From NCBI GenBank assembly GCA_902603665.1, contig CACKVV010000003.1, positions 1 to 40,529 of the forward strand: a DNA stretch of 40,529 nt, in the 5' to 3' direction. The position numbers were made by a program, and so were the translations under genes. This DNA is from an uncultured Pelagibacteraceae bacterium (GTDB lineage Bacteria > Pseudomonadota > Alphaproteobacteria > Pelagibacterales > Pelagibacteraceae). This document shows positions 28,039-37,458 of the stretch, piece after piece. A model generated the notes under the pieces. The model did no database searches and was not told the DNA's origin. It saw only the letters and a program-made list of their open reading frames with translations. How positions within the stretch are numbered: position 1 is the first letter of the stretch; each line of letters begins with the position of its first letter.

Positions 28039-29764
28039 AGATCTAAGCTCACCAGCATCTCAGCAATTTGAAAAATTACTAAACAGCCAGCTCTCAAAAA
28101 ACAAAATTGAAGAAGGTAAAATTATTGAAGGTAAAATCACTAAGATTACTGACAAATATGTGTTTTTATTCATACCAGGTCTGAAAAGCGAGCCTGTTAT
28201 TGATATCAATGAGATGAAAATGATTGGCATGCAGGATAAAGTTGTTGAAGGTGCAACAGTTCCAGTATTGTTAGAGCGTATAGAAGATAAAAATGGGGAT
28301 GTAGTTGTATCAGCACAAAAAGCTCAAAAAATAAAAGGATGGCAGTCTTTGGTTAAAGCACATGAGAATGGAGAACTAATTGATTGTAAATATCTTCAAA
28401 AGACAAAAGGCGGTATGATTGTTGAACATGTTCAATCTAAAAGCTTATGTTTTCTTCCAGGATCACAAATTTCAGACTCTCCACTCAAAAATGTTGACCA
28501 TCTAATTGGTGAGGTTCACAAATTTGCATTAGTGAAAATGGACATGGTACGTGGTAACAGTGTCGTTTCAAGAAGACAGGTTATTACTAATAGTAAAAAG
28601 GGTGATAAGAAAAAAATTATATCACAGTTTAAAGTTGGAGATATAATTGAAAAGGCAAGAGTAAAAGGGTACTCAAGTTTTGGGGTATTTTTTGAGGTAG
28701 ATACTCCTGAAGGATCTTTAGATGTTTTGACTCACCTCCAGGAAATCTCTTATTCTAGAATAAACCATCCAGATGAGGTTTTTTCAATTGGTCAAACTCA
28801 GAAATTAAAAGTTATTTCAATAGATACAGAAAAACTTCAAATTGGTTGTTCAATAAAACAGTTATCTCCAGATCCTTTTGAGCATATTTCAAATTATGAA
28901 ACTGGAAAACCTTACGATGTTAAAGTTGTTAAAATTACAGATTATGGGTGTTTCTGTGAATTAGAACCAGGTCTGAGTACATTATTACATAGTAGTGAGA
29001 TTAGCTGGACAAAAAAAAATATTTCTCCAAAAAAACTTTTTAAAGTTGGAGATACGATTCAATGTGTAATAACTGAAATAGATAAGGACAAGCGACGAGT
29101 TGCAATTTCGCATAGATTAACAAATGAAAATCCATATACAACTTTAGAAAATAAATATCCAGTTGGTTCAGATATAGATGGAGTTGTAACGAGTGCAAAT
29201 GAATATGCTCTTTATGTTAAACTTGAAGATTTTGATATTGACGGTTTCTTACACTCAAATGATCTTTCTTATTCTGGAAAACCTGAAGATGAGTTAAAGA
29301 AACATAAAAAAGGTGATAAACTAAAAGTAAGAGTTTTAGAGATTAAGAAGGAAGAACAAAAAGTAAGGGTTGGTTTGAAACAGTTAGAGAAAGACCCATT
29401 TGACTTCTTTAGAGGAAAAAAGGTTAATGATATCATAACTGTGCAAGTAATCTCATCTGATAGCAAAGGCTTATTGGTAAAACCAGAAGGTTGTGATTTA
29501 GAATTCTTAATCAAAAAATCTCAAATTGCAGTAAGTTCTGCAGATGCAAGACCTTCAAGATTTGTAGGTGGTGAAAGAATAGACTCTGCAATTTCAGAGA
29601 TAAATTTCGATAAAAGAAAAGTAAATCTGAGTATTAAATTACTTGAGGAACTTCAAAACAAAGAAGCTGTTGATAAATTTAGCTCACCACTTTCAGGTAA
29701 GAATCTTCCATTTTCATCGCTTTCTGAAAAATTAGATGATAAAAAGAAAAAGGAAACTGAATAA
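28025..29764 (+). CDS. rpsA: 30S ribosomal protein S1
   Basis: Multiple S1 repeats, e.g. VKVVKITDYGCFCELEPGLSTLLHSSEISW; follows cmk. Confidence 0.96.
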   Translation: MEIYKDLSSPASQQFEKLLNSQLSKNKIEEGKIIEGKITKITDKYVFLFIPGLKSEPVIDINEMKMIGMQDKVVEGATVPVLLERIEDKNGDVVVSAQKAQKIKGWQSLVKAHENGELIDCKYLQKTKGGMIVEHVQSKSLCFLPGSQISDSPLKNVDHLIGEVHKFALVKMDMVRGNSVVSRRQVITNSKKGDKKKIISQFKVGDIIEKARVKGYSSFGVFFEVDTPEGSLDVLTHLQEISYSRINHPDEVFSIGQTQKLKVISIDTEKLQIGCSIKQLSPDPFEHISNYETGKPYDVKVVKITDYGCFCELEPGLSTLLHSSEISWTKKNISPKKLFKVGDTIQCVITEIDKDKRRVAISHRLTNENPYTTLENKYPVGSDIDGVVTSANEYALYVKLEDFDIDGFLHSNDLSYSGKPEDELKKHKKGDKLKVRVLEIKKEEQKVRVGLKQLEKDPFDFFRGKKVNDIITVQVISSDSKGLLVKPEGCDLEFLIKKSQIAVSSADARPSRFVGGERIDSAISEINFDKRKVNLSIKLLEELQNKEAVDKFSSPLSGKNLPFSSLSEKLDDKKKKETE

Positions 29765-29773
29765 AAAAATAAA

Positions 29774-30064
29774 TTGTCAGTAGTAAAATCAGACTTAATT
29801 AAAGAACTCGCCGACAACTACCCAAATTTTCTAAGAAAAGATCTAACTAAGTTAGTTGATATAATTCTTTATGAAATGCAAAATTCATTAAAGCGTGGTG
29901 AAAGAGTCGAATTAAGAGATATTTTTACTTTAGATCCAAAAATACAAAAAGAAGGTATAAGAAGAAACCCAAAAACAGGAGAGAAAGTATTTGTCAAAGA
30001 AAAAAAGAGTATTTTATTTAAGATGTCAAAAGAATGGGCCAACAAAATAAATGAAAAAGAATAA
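29774..30064 (+). CDS. ihfB: HU/IHF family DNA-binding protein, IHF beta-like (TTG start)
   Basis: KSDLIKELADNYPNFLRKDLTKLVDIIL, ELRDIFTLDPKIQKEGIRRNPKTGEKV; follows rpsA. Confidence 0.9.
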   Translation: MSVVKSDLIKELADNYPNFLRKDLTKLVDIILYEMQNSLKRGERVELRDIFTLDPKIQKEGIRRNPKTGEKVFVKEKKSILFKMSKEWANKINEKE

Positions 30065-30722
30065 GATATTCGTTGCTTGCGACACTACTAATATAAATAA
30101 AATTAATAAAATAATTACTGAAACTAAAAGTTCAAATTTAAAGGTTGGATACAAATTTGGTCTTGAGTTTTTAAATTCAAAAAACGGAAGAACTTTTGTT
30201 TCAAAAGTAAAAAATAAAACAATTTTTGCCGACTTGAAACTACATGATATACCGAATACCTGTGCGTCTGCTATTAAAGCAATTAAAGACTTGAAAGTTG
30301 ATTATTTAACAATTCATATAAGTTCTGGTTTAGATGCTCTTAAAGCTGCAAAAAAAGTATCTGGGAAAATTAAATTAATTGGTGTAACAATTTTAACCTC
30401 ATTAGATAATAAGGCTTTAAAAGAAATTGGCTTCAATAAGAATGTTAAAAAAATAGTTCATGATCAAGCAAAATTAGCAAAGAAGGCTAAACTCGACGCC
30501 ATAGTGTGTAGTGCTCAAGAAGTAAAAATAGTAAAAAAAGTGTTTAAAAAAGAAATAATAACTCCGGGGATAAGATTTAGTTCAAATACAAATGATCAAA
30601 AAAGAACTTTAACTCCAAAACAAGCATTTAAAAATGGGAGTGATTGGCTAGTTATAGGAAGACCCATCACAAAAGGAAATATTAAAAAAAATATCCAAAC
30701 ATTAATAAAACACTTAAATTAA
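30051..30722 (+). CDS. pyrF: Orotidine 5'-phosphate decarboxylase
   Basis: FVACDTTNINKI, KTIFADLKLHDIPNTCASAIKAI, ITPGIRF, WLVIGRPITKG. Confidence 0.94.
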   Translation: MKKNKIFVACDTTNINKINKIITETKSSNLKVGYKFGLEFLNSKNGRTFVSKVKNKTIFADLKLHDIPNTCASAIKAIKDLKVDYLTIHISSGLDALKAAKKVSGKIKLIGVTILTSLDNKALKEIGFNKNVKKIVHDQAKLAKKAKLDAIVCSAQEVKIVKKVFKKEIITPGIRFSSNTNDQKRTLTPKQAFKNGSDWLVIGRPITKGNIKKNIQTLIKHLN

Positions 30723-30723
30723 A

Positions 30724-31347
30724 ATGGATGCAAAAATTTGTGGTGTCAAAGATCCAAAAACTTTAGACTATATAATTAATCATAATTACCCCCCAAAGTT
30801 TATTGGATTTATTGCTAATTACCCAAAATCAAAAAGGTATTTAGAATTTAATCAACTCAAAGAAATTTTAAATGTTGATAAAAAAAATATCAATTTTGTT
30901 TGTGTGTTAGTGGAACCTGATGACGAAACACTTAAGAAAATAAATAAGTTAAGTTTTGATTATCTCCAACTCTATAAAGTTTCACCAGACAGGACAAAAA
31001 AAATAAAAGAATTATTTAATATAAAAATAATTACTGCTCTTACAATAGAAGATATTAATGATGTTTTGATTTATAAACAATATGAGAAAATTTCAGATAT
31101 AATTTTATTTGATAGTAAAGGTTATGAAAAATCTGTTGGCTTTAATCATGAACTGCTAAATGAAGTGCCTACATCAATTAATAAAATGTTAGCTGGTAAC
31201 ATTAAGTATAATGATAAGCTTGATAAATATATTAAAATAACAGATATTGTTGATATTTCAGGAGGCTTGGAAACCTCTGGAGAAAAAGATATTTCTAAAA
31301 TTAATATTTTTTTAAATAATATAAAAAAATTAAATGATGAAAATTAA
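30724..31347 (+). CDS. trpF: Divergent phosphoribosylanthranilate isomerase
   Basis: KICGVKDPKTLDYI, DIILFDSKG, DISGGLETSGEKDISKI; position before trpB-trpA. Confidence 0.88.
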   Translation: MDAKICGVKDPKTLDYIINHNYPPKFIGFIANYPKSKRYLEFNQLKEILNVDKKNINFVCVLVEPDDETLKKINKLSFDYLQLYKVSPDRTKKIKELFNIKIITALTIEDINDVLIYKQYEKISDIILFDSKGYEKSVGFNHELLNEVPTSINKMLAGNIKYNDKLDKYIKITDIVDISGGLETSGEKDISKINIFLNNIKKLNDEN

Positions 31348-32569
31348 AAAAAATATTCCACTAATTGATCAACACGATAAATTTGGTTTCTGGGGTGGTA
31401 AATTTGGCGGGAGTTATATCCCTGAAACATTAAAAAAACCTGTAGATGATCTTACAAAAGAATTCTCTGAATTAAGAAAAAATAGAAGCTTTATAAAAAA
31501 AAGAGACTTTTATTTCAATAATTACATTGGTTCACCTACTCGTTTTATTAAATTAGAAAATCTCTCTAAACATTTAGGTGGTGCTCAAATTTGGGCTAAA
31601 GTAGTTTCTGACGCAAATGGTGGTGCTCACAAAATATATAATGCTACTGTTCACGCTTTACTTTGTAAAAGTATGGGAAAAAAATACATTGTTGGTGATA
31701 CTGGAGCAGGATACGCAGGCAAGATGTTAAGCATGGCCGCAAAAAAGTTTGGACTTAAATGCAAAATATTTATGGGGGCTAAAGACATTAAACGTCAAAA
31801 ACCAAATTGTGATGCTATGAAAAAAAATGGTGCTGAGATTATTCCGGTTACAACTGGGAGTCAAACTTTAGTGGATGCAGTTAGTGAATGTATGAGATAC
31901 TGGGTATCAAATTGTGATACTACTCATATGTGTGTAGGTTCTACAGTCGGTCCAAATATATTTGTTAAAATTTGTGGCTGGAGCACAGCACAAATTTCAA
32001 GAGAATTAAAAAAACAAATAAAAATTCAATTTAAAAAAATTCCAAAAAAAATTAAATTGATTAATTGTGTTGGTGGTGGGAGTTCAGCTTATGGATTCTG
32101 GAGCGAATTTATTGATTTTCCAAAGTCACAAATTGAGTTAATAGGCGTTGAAGCGGGAGGTCCAAAAAACTCAAAATTACATGCCGCTCCATTAAGTAGA
32201 GGTGCAAAATTAGGTGTGCTGCATGGAGCAGCTTCATATGTTTGTCAAAATAATGAAGGACAAATAAATGAGACTGAATCGATAAGTGCTGGATTGGATT
32301 ATCCTGGGGTAAGTCCAATACATTGTTTTCTAAAAGACACAAAAAGAGCAAGATATACATATGCAACAGATGAAGATGCATTGAATGCTTATAAAATTGT
32401 TACAAAATACGAGAAACTTAACCCAAGTTTAGAGCCCAGTCACGCATTTGCAGAAGCAATTAGAATTGCCCCAAGATTAAACAATGATACTGTCATAATT
32501 GTAAATTCATGTGGAGACGCCAAAAAAGATAGGGATATTTTGAAAAAAAGATTAGGAAAAAGAATATGA
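31334..32569 (+). CDS. trpB: Tryptophan synthase beta chain
   Basis: GAHKIYNATVHALL, GDTGAGYAGKM, CVGGGSSAYGFW. Confidence 0.97.
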   Translation: MMKIKKNIPLIDQHDKFGFWGGKFGGSYIPETLKKPVDDLTKEFSELRKNRSFIKKRDFYFNNYIGSPTRFIKLENLSKHLGGAQIWAKVVSDANGGAHKIYNATVHALLCKSMGKKYIVGDTGAGYAGKMLSMAAKKFGLKCKIFMGAKDIKRQKPNCDAMKKNGAEIIPVTTGSQTLVDAVSECMRYWVSNCDTTHMCVGSTVGPNIFVKICGWSTAQISRELKKQIKIQFKKIPKKIKLINCVGGGSSAYGFWSEFIDFPKSQIELIGVEAGGPKNSKLHAAPLSRGAKLGVLHGAASYVCQNNEGQINETESISAGLDYPGVSPIHCFLKDTKRARYTYATDEDALNAYKIVTKYEKLNPSLEPSHAFAEAIRIAPRLNNDTVIIVNSCGDAKKDRDILKKRLGKRI

Positions 32570-33366
32570 TTAACCTAATAAACTTGGCCTTTAAAAATGC
32601 AAAAGAAAAAAAAAGACCAGCTTTATTAACCTATACAGTTGCAGGTGATAACACTAAAAAGAAATCTTTAGAAATATTAAAATCAATTTCAAAGGATGTT
32701 GATATTTGTGAAATTGGATTTCCTCACAACACACCCATAGCTGATGGAGGCCAAATTCAGACAAGCGCATATAGAGCACTGAAAAATGGATTAAAAATTT
32801 CTGATGTATTTCAAATAGTGAAAGATTTTAAAAAAACAAAAAATTCAAAACCTGTAATATTGATGGGTTATTACAATATGATTTATCAATATGGGGAAAA
32901 TAATTTTATAAAAAAATGTAAAAGTTCTGGAGTAAATGGATTAATTGTTGTTGATTTACCTTGGCCAGAAAATAAAGGATTTGCAAAAAAGTGTAAATCT
33001 AAAGCTATTAGCTTTGTTCAATTACTATCTCCTACTACATCAAAAGAAAGACTAAAAAATATAATAAAAGATTCTCATGATATGATTTACTATATAAGCA
33101 TGCTATCAACTACAGGAGGGAAGCTGAAAGTATCTCCAAAACAAATTTTAAATAATTATAATAAAATAAAAAAAATTGATCCAAAAAAGAATTGCGTAAT
33201 TGGCTTTGGAATAACTGAAAAAACTATTGCCAAGCTAAGATCTGCTGACGGATTGGTGGTTGGAAGTGCTATTTGCAAAGAAATTACAAGGAGTTTAAAC
33301 AATAGACAAAATCCTGTCACAAATGTAAGTAAAGTGGTGGCTAAATTAAGAAATAAAATTTCATGA
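32566..33366 (+). CDS. trpA: Tryptophan synthase alpha chain
   Basis: CEIGFPHNTPIADGGQIQTSAYRAL, ILMGYYNMIYQYG, GLIVVDLPWPE. Confidence 0.96.
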   Translation: MINLINLAFKNAKEKKRPALLTYTVAGDNTKKKSLEILKSISKDVDICEIGFPHNTPIADGGQIQTSAYRALKNGLKISDVFQIVKDFKKTKNSKPVILMGYYNMIYQYGENNFIKKCKSSGVNGLIVVDLPWPENKGFAKKCKSKAISFVQLLSPTTSKERLKNIIKDSHDMIYYISMLSTTGGKLKVSPKQILNNYNKIKKIDPKKNCVIGFGITEKTIAKLRSADGLVVGSAICKEITRSLNNRQNPVTNVSKVVAKLRNKIS

Positions 33367-34295
33367 ACTGGTTAACAAAAGCAATTAAATTTGGTGAAAA
33401 AATAAAAAAGGTTTTAAAGAAAAGACCTTCAAAAGAAGATATTGAGAATTCAGATTGGACAAGTTGTTGCAAAGGTCCTGTTTTAAAAAAAGAACTTGAA
33501 GATAATCTATGGGTATGTGGTTCTTGTGGTAAACACCACCGAATAAGTTGTAGACAAAGATTTGATATTTTATTTGGTAAAAATGCTTATGAAATCCTTG
33601 AAACGCCTATACCTGCTGAAGACCCTTTAAATTGGGTCGATACAAAATCTTACAAAGATAGGTTAAAAGCCGCGAGAAAGAAAACTAATCAAAACTGTGC
33701 TGTAATGATTGCAAGAGGAAAAATTGATGGAATTGAAATCACAGCAGGCGCTATTAATTTTGATTTCATCGGTGGATCAGTGGGTGCAGCGGAGGGAGAA
33801 GCTATTATTTATGGTGTTCAACATGCAATAGACAATCAAACTCCATATGTTTTCTTTCCTTGTGGGGGTGGCCAAAGAATGTTCGAGTCGCCTATTGCAC
33901 TCGCAAATATGACTAGAACAACCTTAGCAATTAATGAATTAAAGAAAAATAATTTACCTTACTTAGTTTGTTTTACTGATCCAACAGCAGGAGGTATCAC
34001 AGCATCATTTGCAATGTTGGGTGATGTTCATTTTGCTGAAACTGGATGCTTAATTGCATTTGCTGGAAAAAGAGTAATCCAAGCAACAGTAAAAGAGGAA
34101 TTGAGCGCAGACTTTCAAACGTCAGAGTTCGTCGAAAAACATGGATTTGTTGATAGAGTTATTCAAAGGAAAGATATAAGAAAAGAAATCACCACCCTTT
34201 TATCAATATTGCTTAAGAAAGAAACTGAGTTAAATTCAGAAAAATTAAATGACTCTTCAGACAATATTGAACCGCTTACAAAAGCTGCATCCTAA
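33363..34295 (+). CDS. accD: Acetyl-CoA carboxylase carboxyltransferase beta subunit
   Basis: ELEDNLWVCGSCGKHHRISCRQRFDIL, DFIGGSVGAAEGEAI, FPCGGGQRMFESPIALANM, FTDPTAGGITASFAMLGDV. Confidence 0.96.
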   Translation: MNWLTKAIKFGEKIKKVLKKRPSKEDIENSDWTSCCKGPVLKKELEDNLWVCGSCGKHHRISCRQRFDILFGKNAYEILETPIPAEDPLNWVDTKSYKDRLKAARKKTNQNCAVMIARGKIDGIEITAGAINFDFIGGSVGAAEGEAIIYGVQHAIDNQTPYVFFPCGGGQRMFESPIALANMTRTTLAINELKKNNLPYLVCFTDPTAGGITASFAMLGDVHFAETGCLIAFAGKRVIQATVKEELSADFQTSEFVEKHGFVDRVIQRKDIRKEITTLLSILLKKETELNSEKLNDSSDNIEPLTKAAS

Positions 34296-35514
34296 AGAAA
34301 TAGATTTAAGTCTAGATAGAGTTAAAAATCTTTGTAAAAAACTTGGTAATCCTCAAAAAGATTTAAAATATATTTCTGTTGTCGGAACAAATGGAAAATA
34401 TTCAACAATTCAGGCACTAAGAGCAATTTTAAAAGAAGCTAATATAAAATGTAATATCTATACTAGCCCCCATATTCAAAGAATTAATGAAAGATTTATA
34501 TTTAACGATGAAGAAATTTCAGACTCTGATCTTTCAGATTTATTAGTAAAAGTTGAAGAAGTAAACAATGGAGAGGAAATAACTTATTTTGAAATTTTAA
34601 CTGCAGCCTATTTTTTTCATGCAATCAAATATAGAGAAAACATAAATATTATTGAAAGTGGTTTATTTCATAGATTTGATGCAACTAATATAATTGATAA
34701 AAATATATTAAGTATTGTTACTGCCATCGGTTTAGATCATTTAGATTGGCTTCCTAAAAACGAGCAAACAATTGAAAAAATTATTTTTGAAAAAACTTCG
34801 GCTCTTTTAAATTCTAAAATAGTTGTAGCTAAACAAAATAGTGAAGATACACAAGAATTAATAAAACAATCTTTATCCTCAAATGAAGCGAAAAAGATCA
34901 TATTTAATGATAATTTTAGTTATTTAATTAATGAAAATGAATTTATTTATTTTGAAGATGAATTTGGAGGAATAAAATTACCTCAACCAAATTTAATTGG
35001 ACAATTTCAAATTGATAATTCAGCTACAGCAGTTGCAGCTGCTAGAAATCTAGATTTGAATATAACTGATGAAAATATTAAATCTGGAATTACAAAAATT
35101 AAAAGTATTGCAAGACTTCAAGAAATTAAATCAGGTAAATTAAAGGATTTATGTAAAAATAATCAGCTATTTGTTGATGGATCTCATAATCCTTTGGGAG
35201 CAAAAGCATTAAATGATTATTTACAAACACTGAAATGTAAAAAACATATAATTTTAGGTATGATGGCCAATAAAGATCATGAAGAATACATAAGCTATTT
35301 TAAGAATATTTCTTCATTAACAACAATAGATATTCCAAATCAAACTAACTCAATTAAAGGTAAAGATCTGAAAAATAAGTTAAATAAATTTCCTAATCTA
35401 AATAATGAAAAATCAGTGGAGGATGCCTTAAAGAAAATTTCTACTGACAACGATGACATCATACTTATCACAGGATCTCTTTATCTTGCTGGGGAAGTTT
35501 TAAATTTAAATTAG
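34249..35514 (+). CDS. folC: Folylpolyglutamate/dihydrofolate synthase family (Mur ligase-like)
   Basis: [62 protein letters not shown]; overlaps accD by 47 bp. Confidence 0.9.
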   Translation: MTLQTILNRLQKLHPKEIDLSLDRVKNLCKKLGNPQKDLKYISVVGTNGKYSTIQALRAILKEANIKCNIYTSPHIQRINERFIFNDEEISDSDLSDLLVKVEEVNNGEEITYFEILTAAYFFHAIKYRENINIIESGLFHRFDATNIIDKNILSIVTAIGLDHLDWLPKNEQTIEKIIFEKTSALLNSKIVVAKQNSEDTQELIKQSLSSNEAKKIIFNDNFSYLINENEFIYFEDEFGGIKLPQPNLIGQFQIDNSATAVAAARNLDLNITDENIKSGITKIKSIARLQEIKSGKLKDLCKNNQLFVDGSHNPLGAKALNDYLQTLKCKKHIILGMMANKDHEEYISYFKNISSLTTIDIPNQTNSIKGKDLKNKLNKFPNLNNEKSVEDALKKISTDNDDIILITGSLYLAGEVLNLN

Positions 35515-35831
35515 ATATTTTCTTTTATCCAAGAAACAATATCTGATTTTGGTGTTGCTCCAACTTTAGTCGATTTTAACTCTCCGTCTTTGAAAAGTAA
35601 CATTGTAGGTATACCTCTAACACCGTATTTTGTTGGCGTATTAGGCTCTTCATCAATGTTATGTTTTGCAATAGATACATCGTTTGCCATTTCATCTGAG
35701 ATTTCCTCTAAAATCGGTCCGACCATTTTGCAAGGTCCACACCATTCTGCCCAAAAATCAACTACAATTGGTTTGGACGATTTTAAGACTTCTGTATCAA
35801 AATTTTCGTCTGTAATTTTTAATGTTGCCAT
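35511..35831 (-). CDS. trxA: Thioredoxin
   Basis: [35 protein letters not shown]. Confidence 0.97.
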   Translation of the reverse strand: MATLKITDENFDTEVLKSSKPIVVDFWAEWCGPCKMVGPILEEISDEMANDVSIAKHNIDEEPNTPTKYGVRGIPTMLLFKDGELKSTKVGATPKSDIVSWIKENI

Positions 35832-35897
35832 ATAGTTTATATATAAATTTAATTTTTTAATTCAATACTAAATATAGATATGTTCAAATTATCCACA

Positions 35898-37331
35898 TCA
35901 TGCATTTTCATATTTTTTCTGTATTGACATTGCGTAATTATTGAATTCATCAAGAAGATTTAATTTTTCCTCATCATTTTCATTTGTATACTTTTCTCTT
36001 AAGGTATCTATCTCAGTGTAAAGAGTAGGAATAGTCCACCATTTTTCTTTTCTTTCACTTAATATTCTTTTAGCGATATCTCTTTTCATAGATTTAAGTA
36101 TCTCAGGTGGTAACGTTTCAGGTGCCTCTTGATAAATAATTTTTTTTCCAAAACCAACCAATCTATCATCTTCGAATTTATCTAATAACTTTAATTTATC
36201 TTTCCATGATGCAGCATGCCAGGCTGGGAATAACGCAGTATCTTTGTTTGAAGTAAACTTTGTATAAATACTTTCTTCGGCATAAATATCTTCTTGTGAT
36301 TTTGAGTGTTCTTTTTCCTCTGCCACTTCTCTTAAAGCAACAAGAATATTTTGAGAAAATTTTTCATTTTTTTGAACAATCTCTGCTCTCTTATTTATTA
36401 AACTTTTATCCATTGCATTATAGGGTTCTGCTTTCATTCCATATTTTGCGTCAAAAATAATTGGAGCTTTATTTGATCTAATAGTTCTTAAAAACTTAGG
36501 TGATTTTTTCATTTCTACCTTTAATTCGTTTATTGATAAATTTAACAATGGCTCGACATCTGTTCTTAAATCAACAGAATAATACCAACCTTGGTAGATT
36601 GGATGCATGCAATATTTTGAATGCAGTGGAACCACTAAATGAAGCCGTGACTTTCCATAATAATATTCATTTAAAGTAAAAATATCACCTTTTTTAATAA
36701 TAGTTTCAGTATCAGATTTATTCGCTGTCTTTAAAAAATCATTCCAAGTATGTTCTTGTTTTTTTTTAACAATGCTTAGTACTTTAGCAGTCATCTCAGC
36801 ATCAGCTAGTGCCGAGTGAGCATCACTTGAGTCTATCCCTTGCATACGTGCAAGCGATTCTAATTTAAATACTGCATTATTCTTTTCATTAAATTCTACC
36901 TCTAAAATATTTGGATCTACTGCATAAGCTGCTCGAGCAATATTAATTCCATCATGTCTTTTATTTGGTGCTGCATTGGTTAAATAAGGATATCTTATTC
37001 CTTTAAAGAATTCTTTTCTGATCATTTCATCATCAAAACCGATATTTGACCAACCAAGAAAGATTGCGGGACTCCATTTTTTGAAGATTTTCTCAACCTC
37101 GGCCAACATTTGATAATGACTTAAGTTTGCTTGTGTAAGTTTTTTAATTGAAGTTTTGTTTACTATTAATGCCATTGCCTGAAAGATTTCACCTTCTGGC
37201 AAACGACATCGTAGATTAAATCTATCTTTTTCTTTGAAGTTTTCATCAACAAGCACTCCACCGATTTCAATTATGCTACCAAAGTCAGTGCTGGCACTTG
37301 ATGACTCAATATCCCAAATTGCTAAATTCAT
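35898..37331 (-). CDS. sbcB: Exodeoxyribonuclease I
   Basis: N-terminal WDIESSSASTDFGSIIEIGGVLVDE, FLGWSNIGFDDEMIRKEFF, DAHSALADAEMTAKV; ~477 aa ExoI architecture. Confidence 0.93.
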   Translation of the reverse strand: MNLAIWDIESSSASTDFGSIIEIGGVLVDENFKEKDRFNLRCRLPEGEIFQAMALIVNKTSIKKLTQANLSHYQMLAEVEKIFKKWSPAIFLGWSNIGFDDEMIRKEFFKGIRYPYLTNAAPNKRHDGINIARAAYAVDPNILEVEFNEKNNAVFKLESLARMQGIDSSDAHSALADAEMTAKVLSIVKKKQEHTWNDFLKTANKSDTETIIKKGDIFTLNEYYYGKSRLHLVVPLHSKYCMHPIYQGWYYSVDLRTDVEPLLNLSINELKVEMKKSPKFLRTIRSNKAPIIFDAKYGMKAEPYNAMDKSLINKRAEIVQKNEKFSQNILVALREVAEEKEHSKSQEDIYAEESIYTKFTSNKDTALFPAWHAASWKDKLKLLDKFEDDRLVGFGKKIIYQEAPETLPPEILKSMKRDIAKRILSERKEKWWTIPTLYTEIDTLREKYTNENDEEKLNLLDEFNNYAMSIQKKYENA

Positions 37332-37458
37332 ATTTTATTCCTTAAATTAGCTTAGTTTTGATGTGTATTTGGAAAGTTTTTATTCGAACTAAACCTTTTG
37401 CATCTAAACAAGTAGCTTCTAGTTAGTAATATCTCTTTTATGAATTGGAAAGTTAAAG

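Noticed and set aside
36260-36460. Plus-strand 66-aa ORF opposite sbcB
   Set aside because: Antisense shadow ORF without conserved features.
37371-37430. tRNA-like sequence with a TTCGAA T-loop in the sbcB upstream gap
   Set aside because: The G53-C61 equivalent pair is missing and no 7-bp acceptor stem, D-arm or anticodon arm could be drawn.
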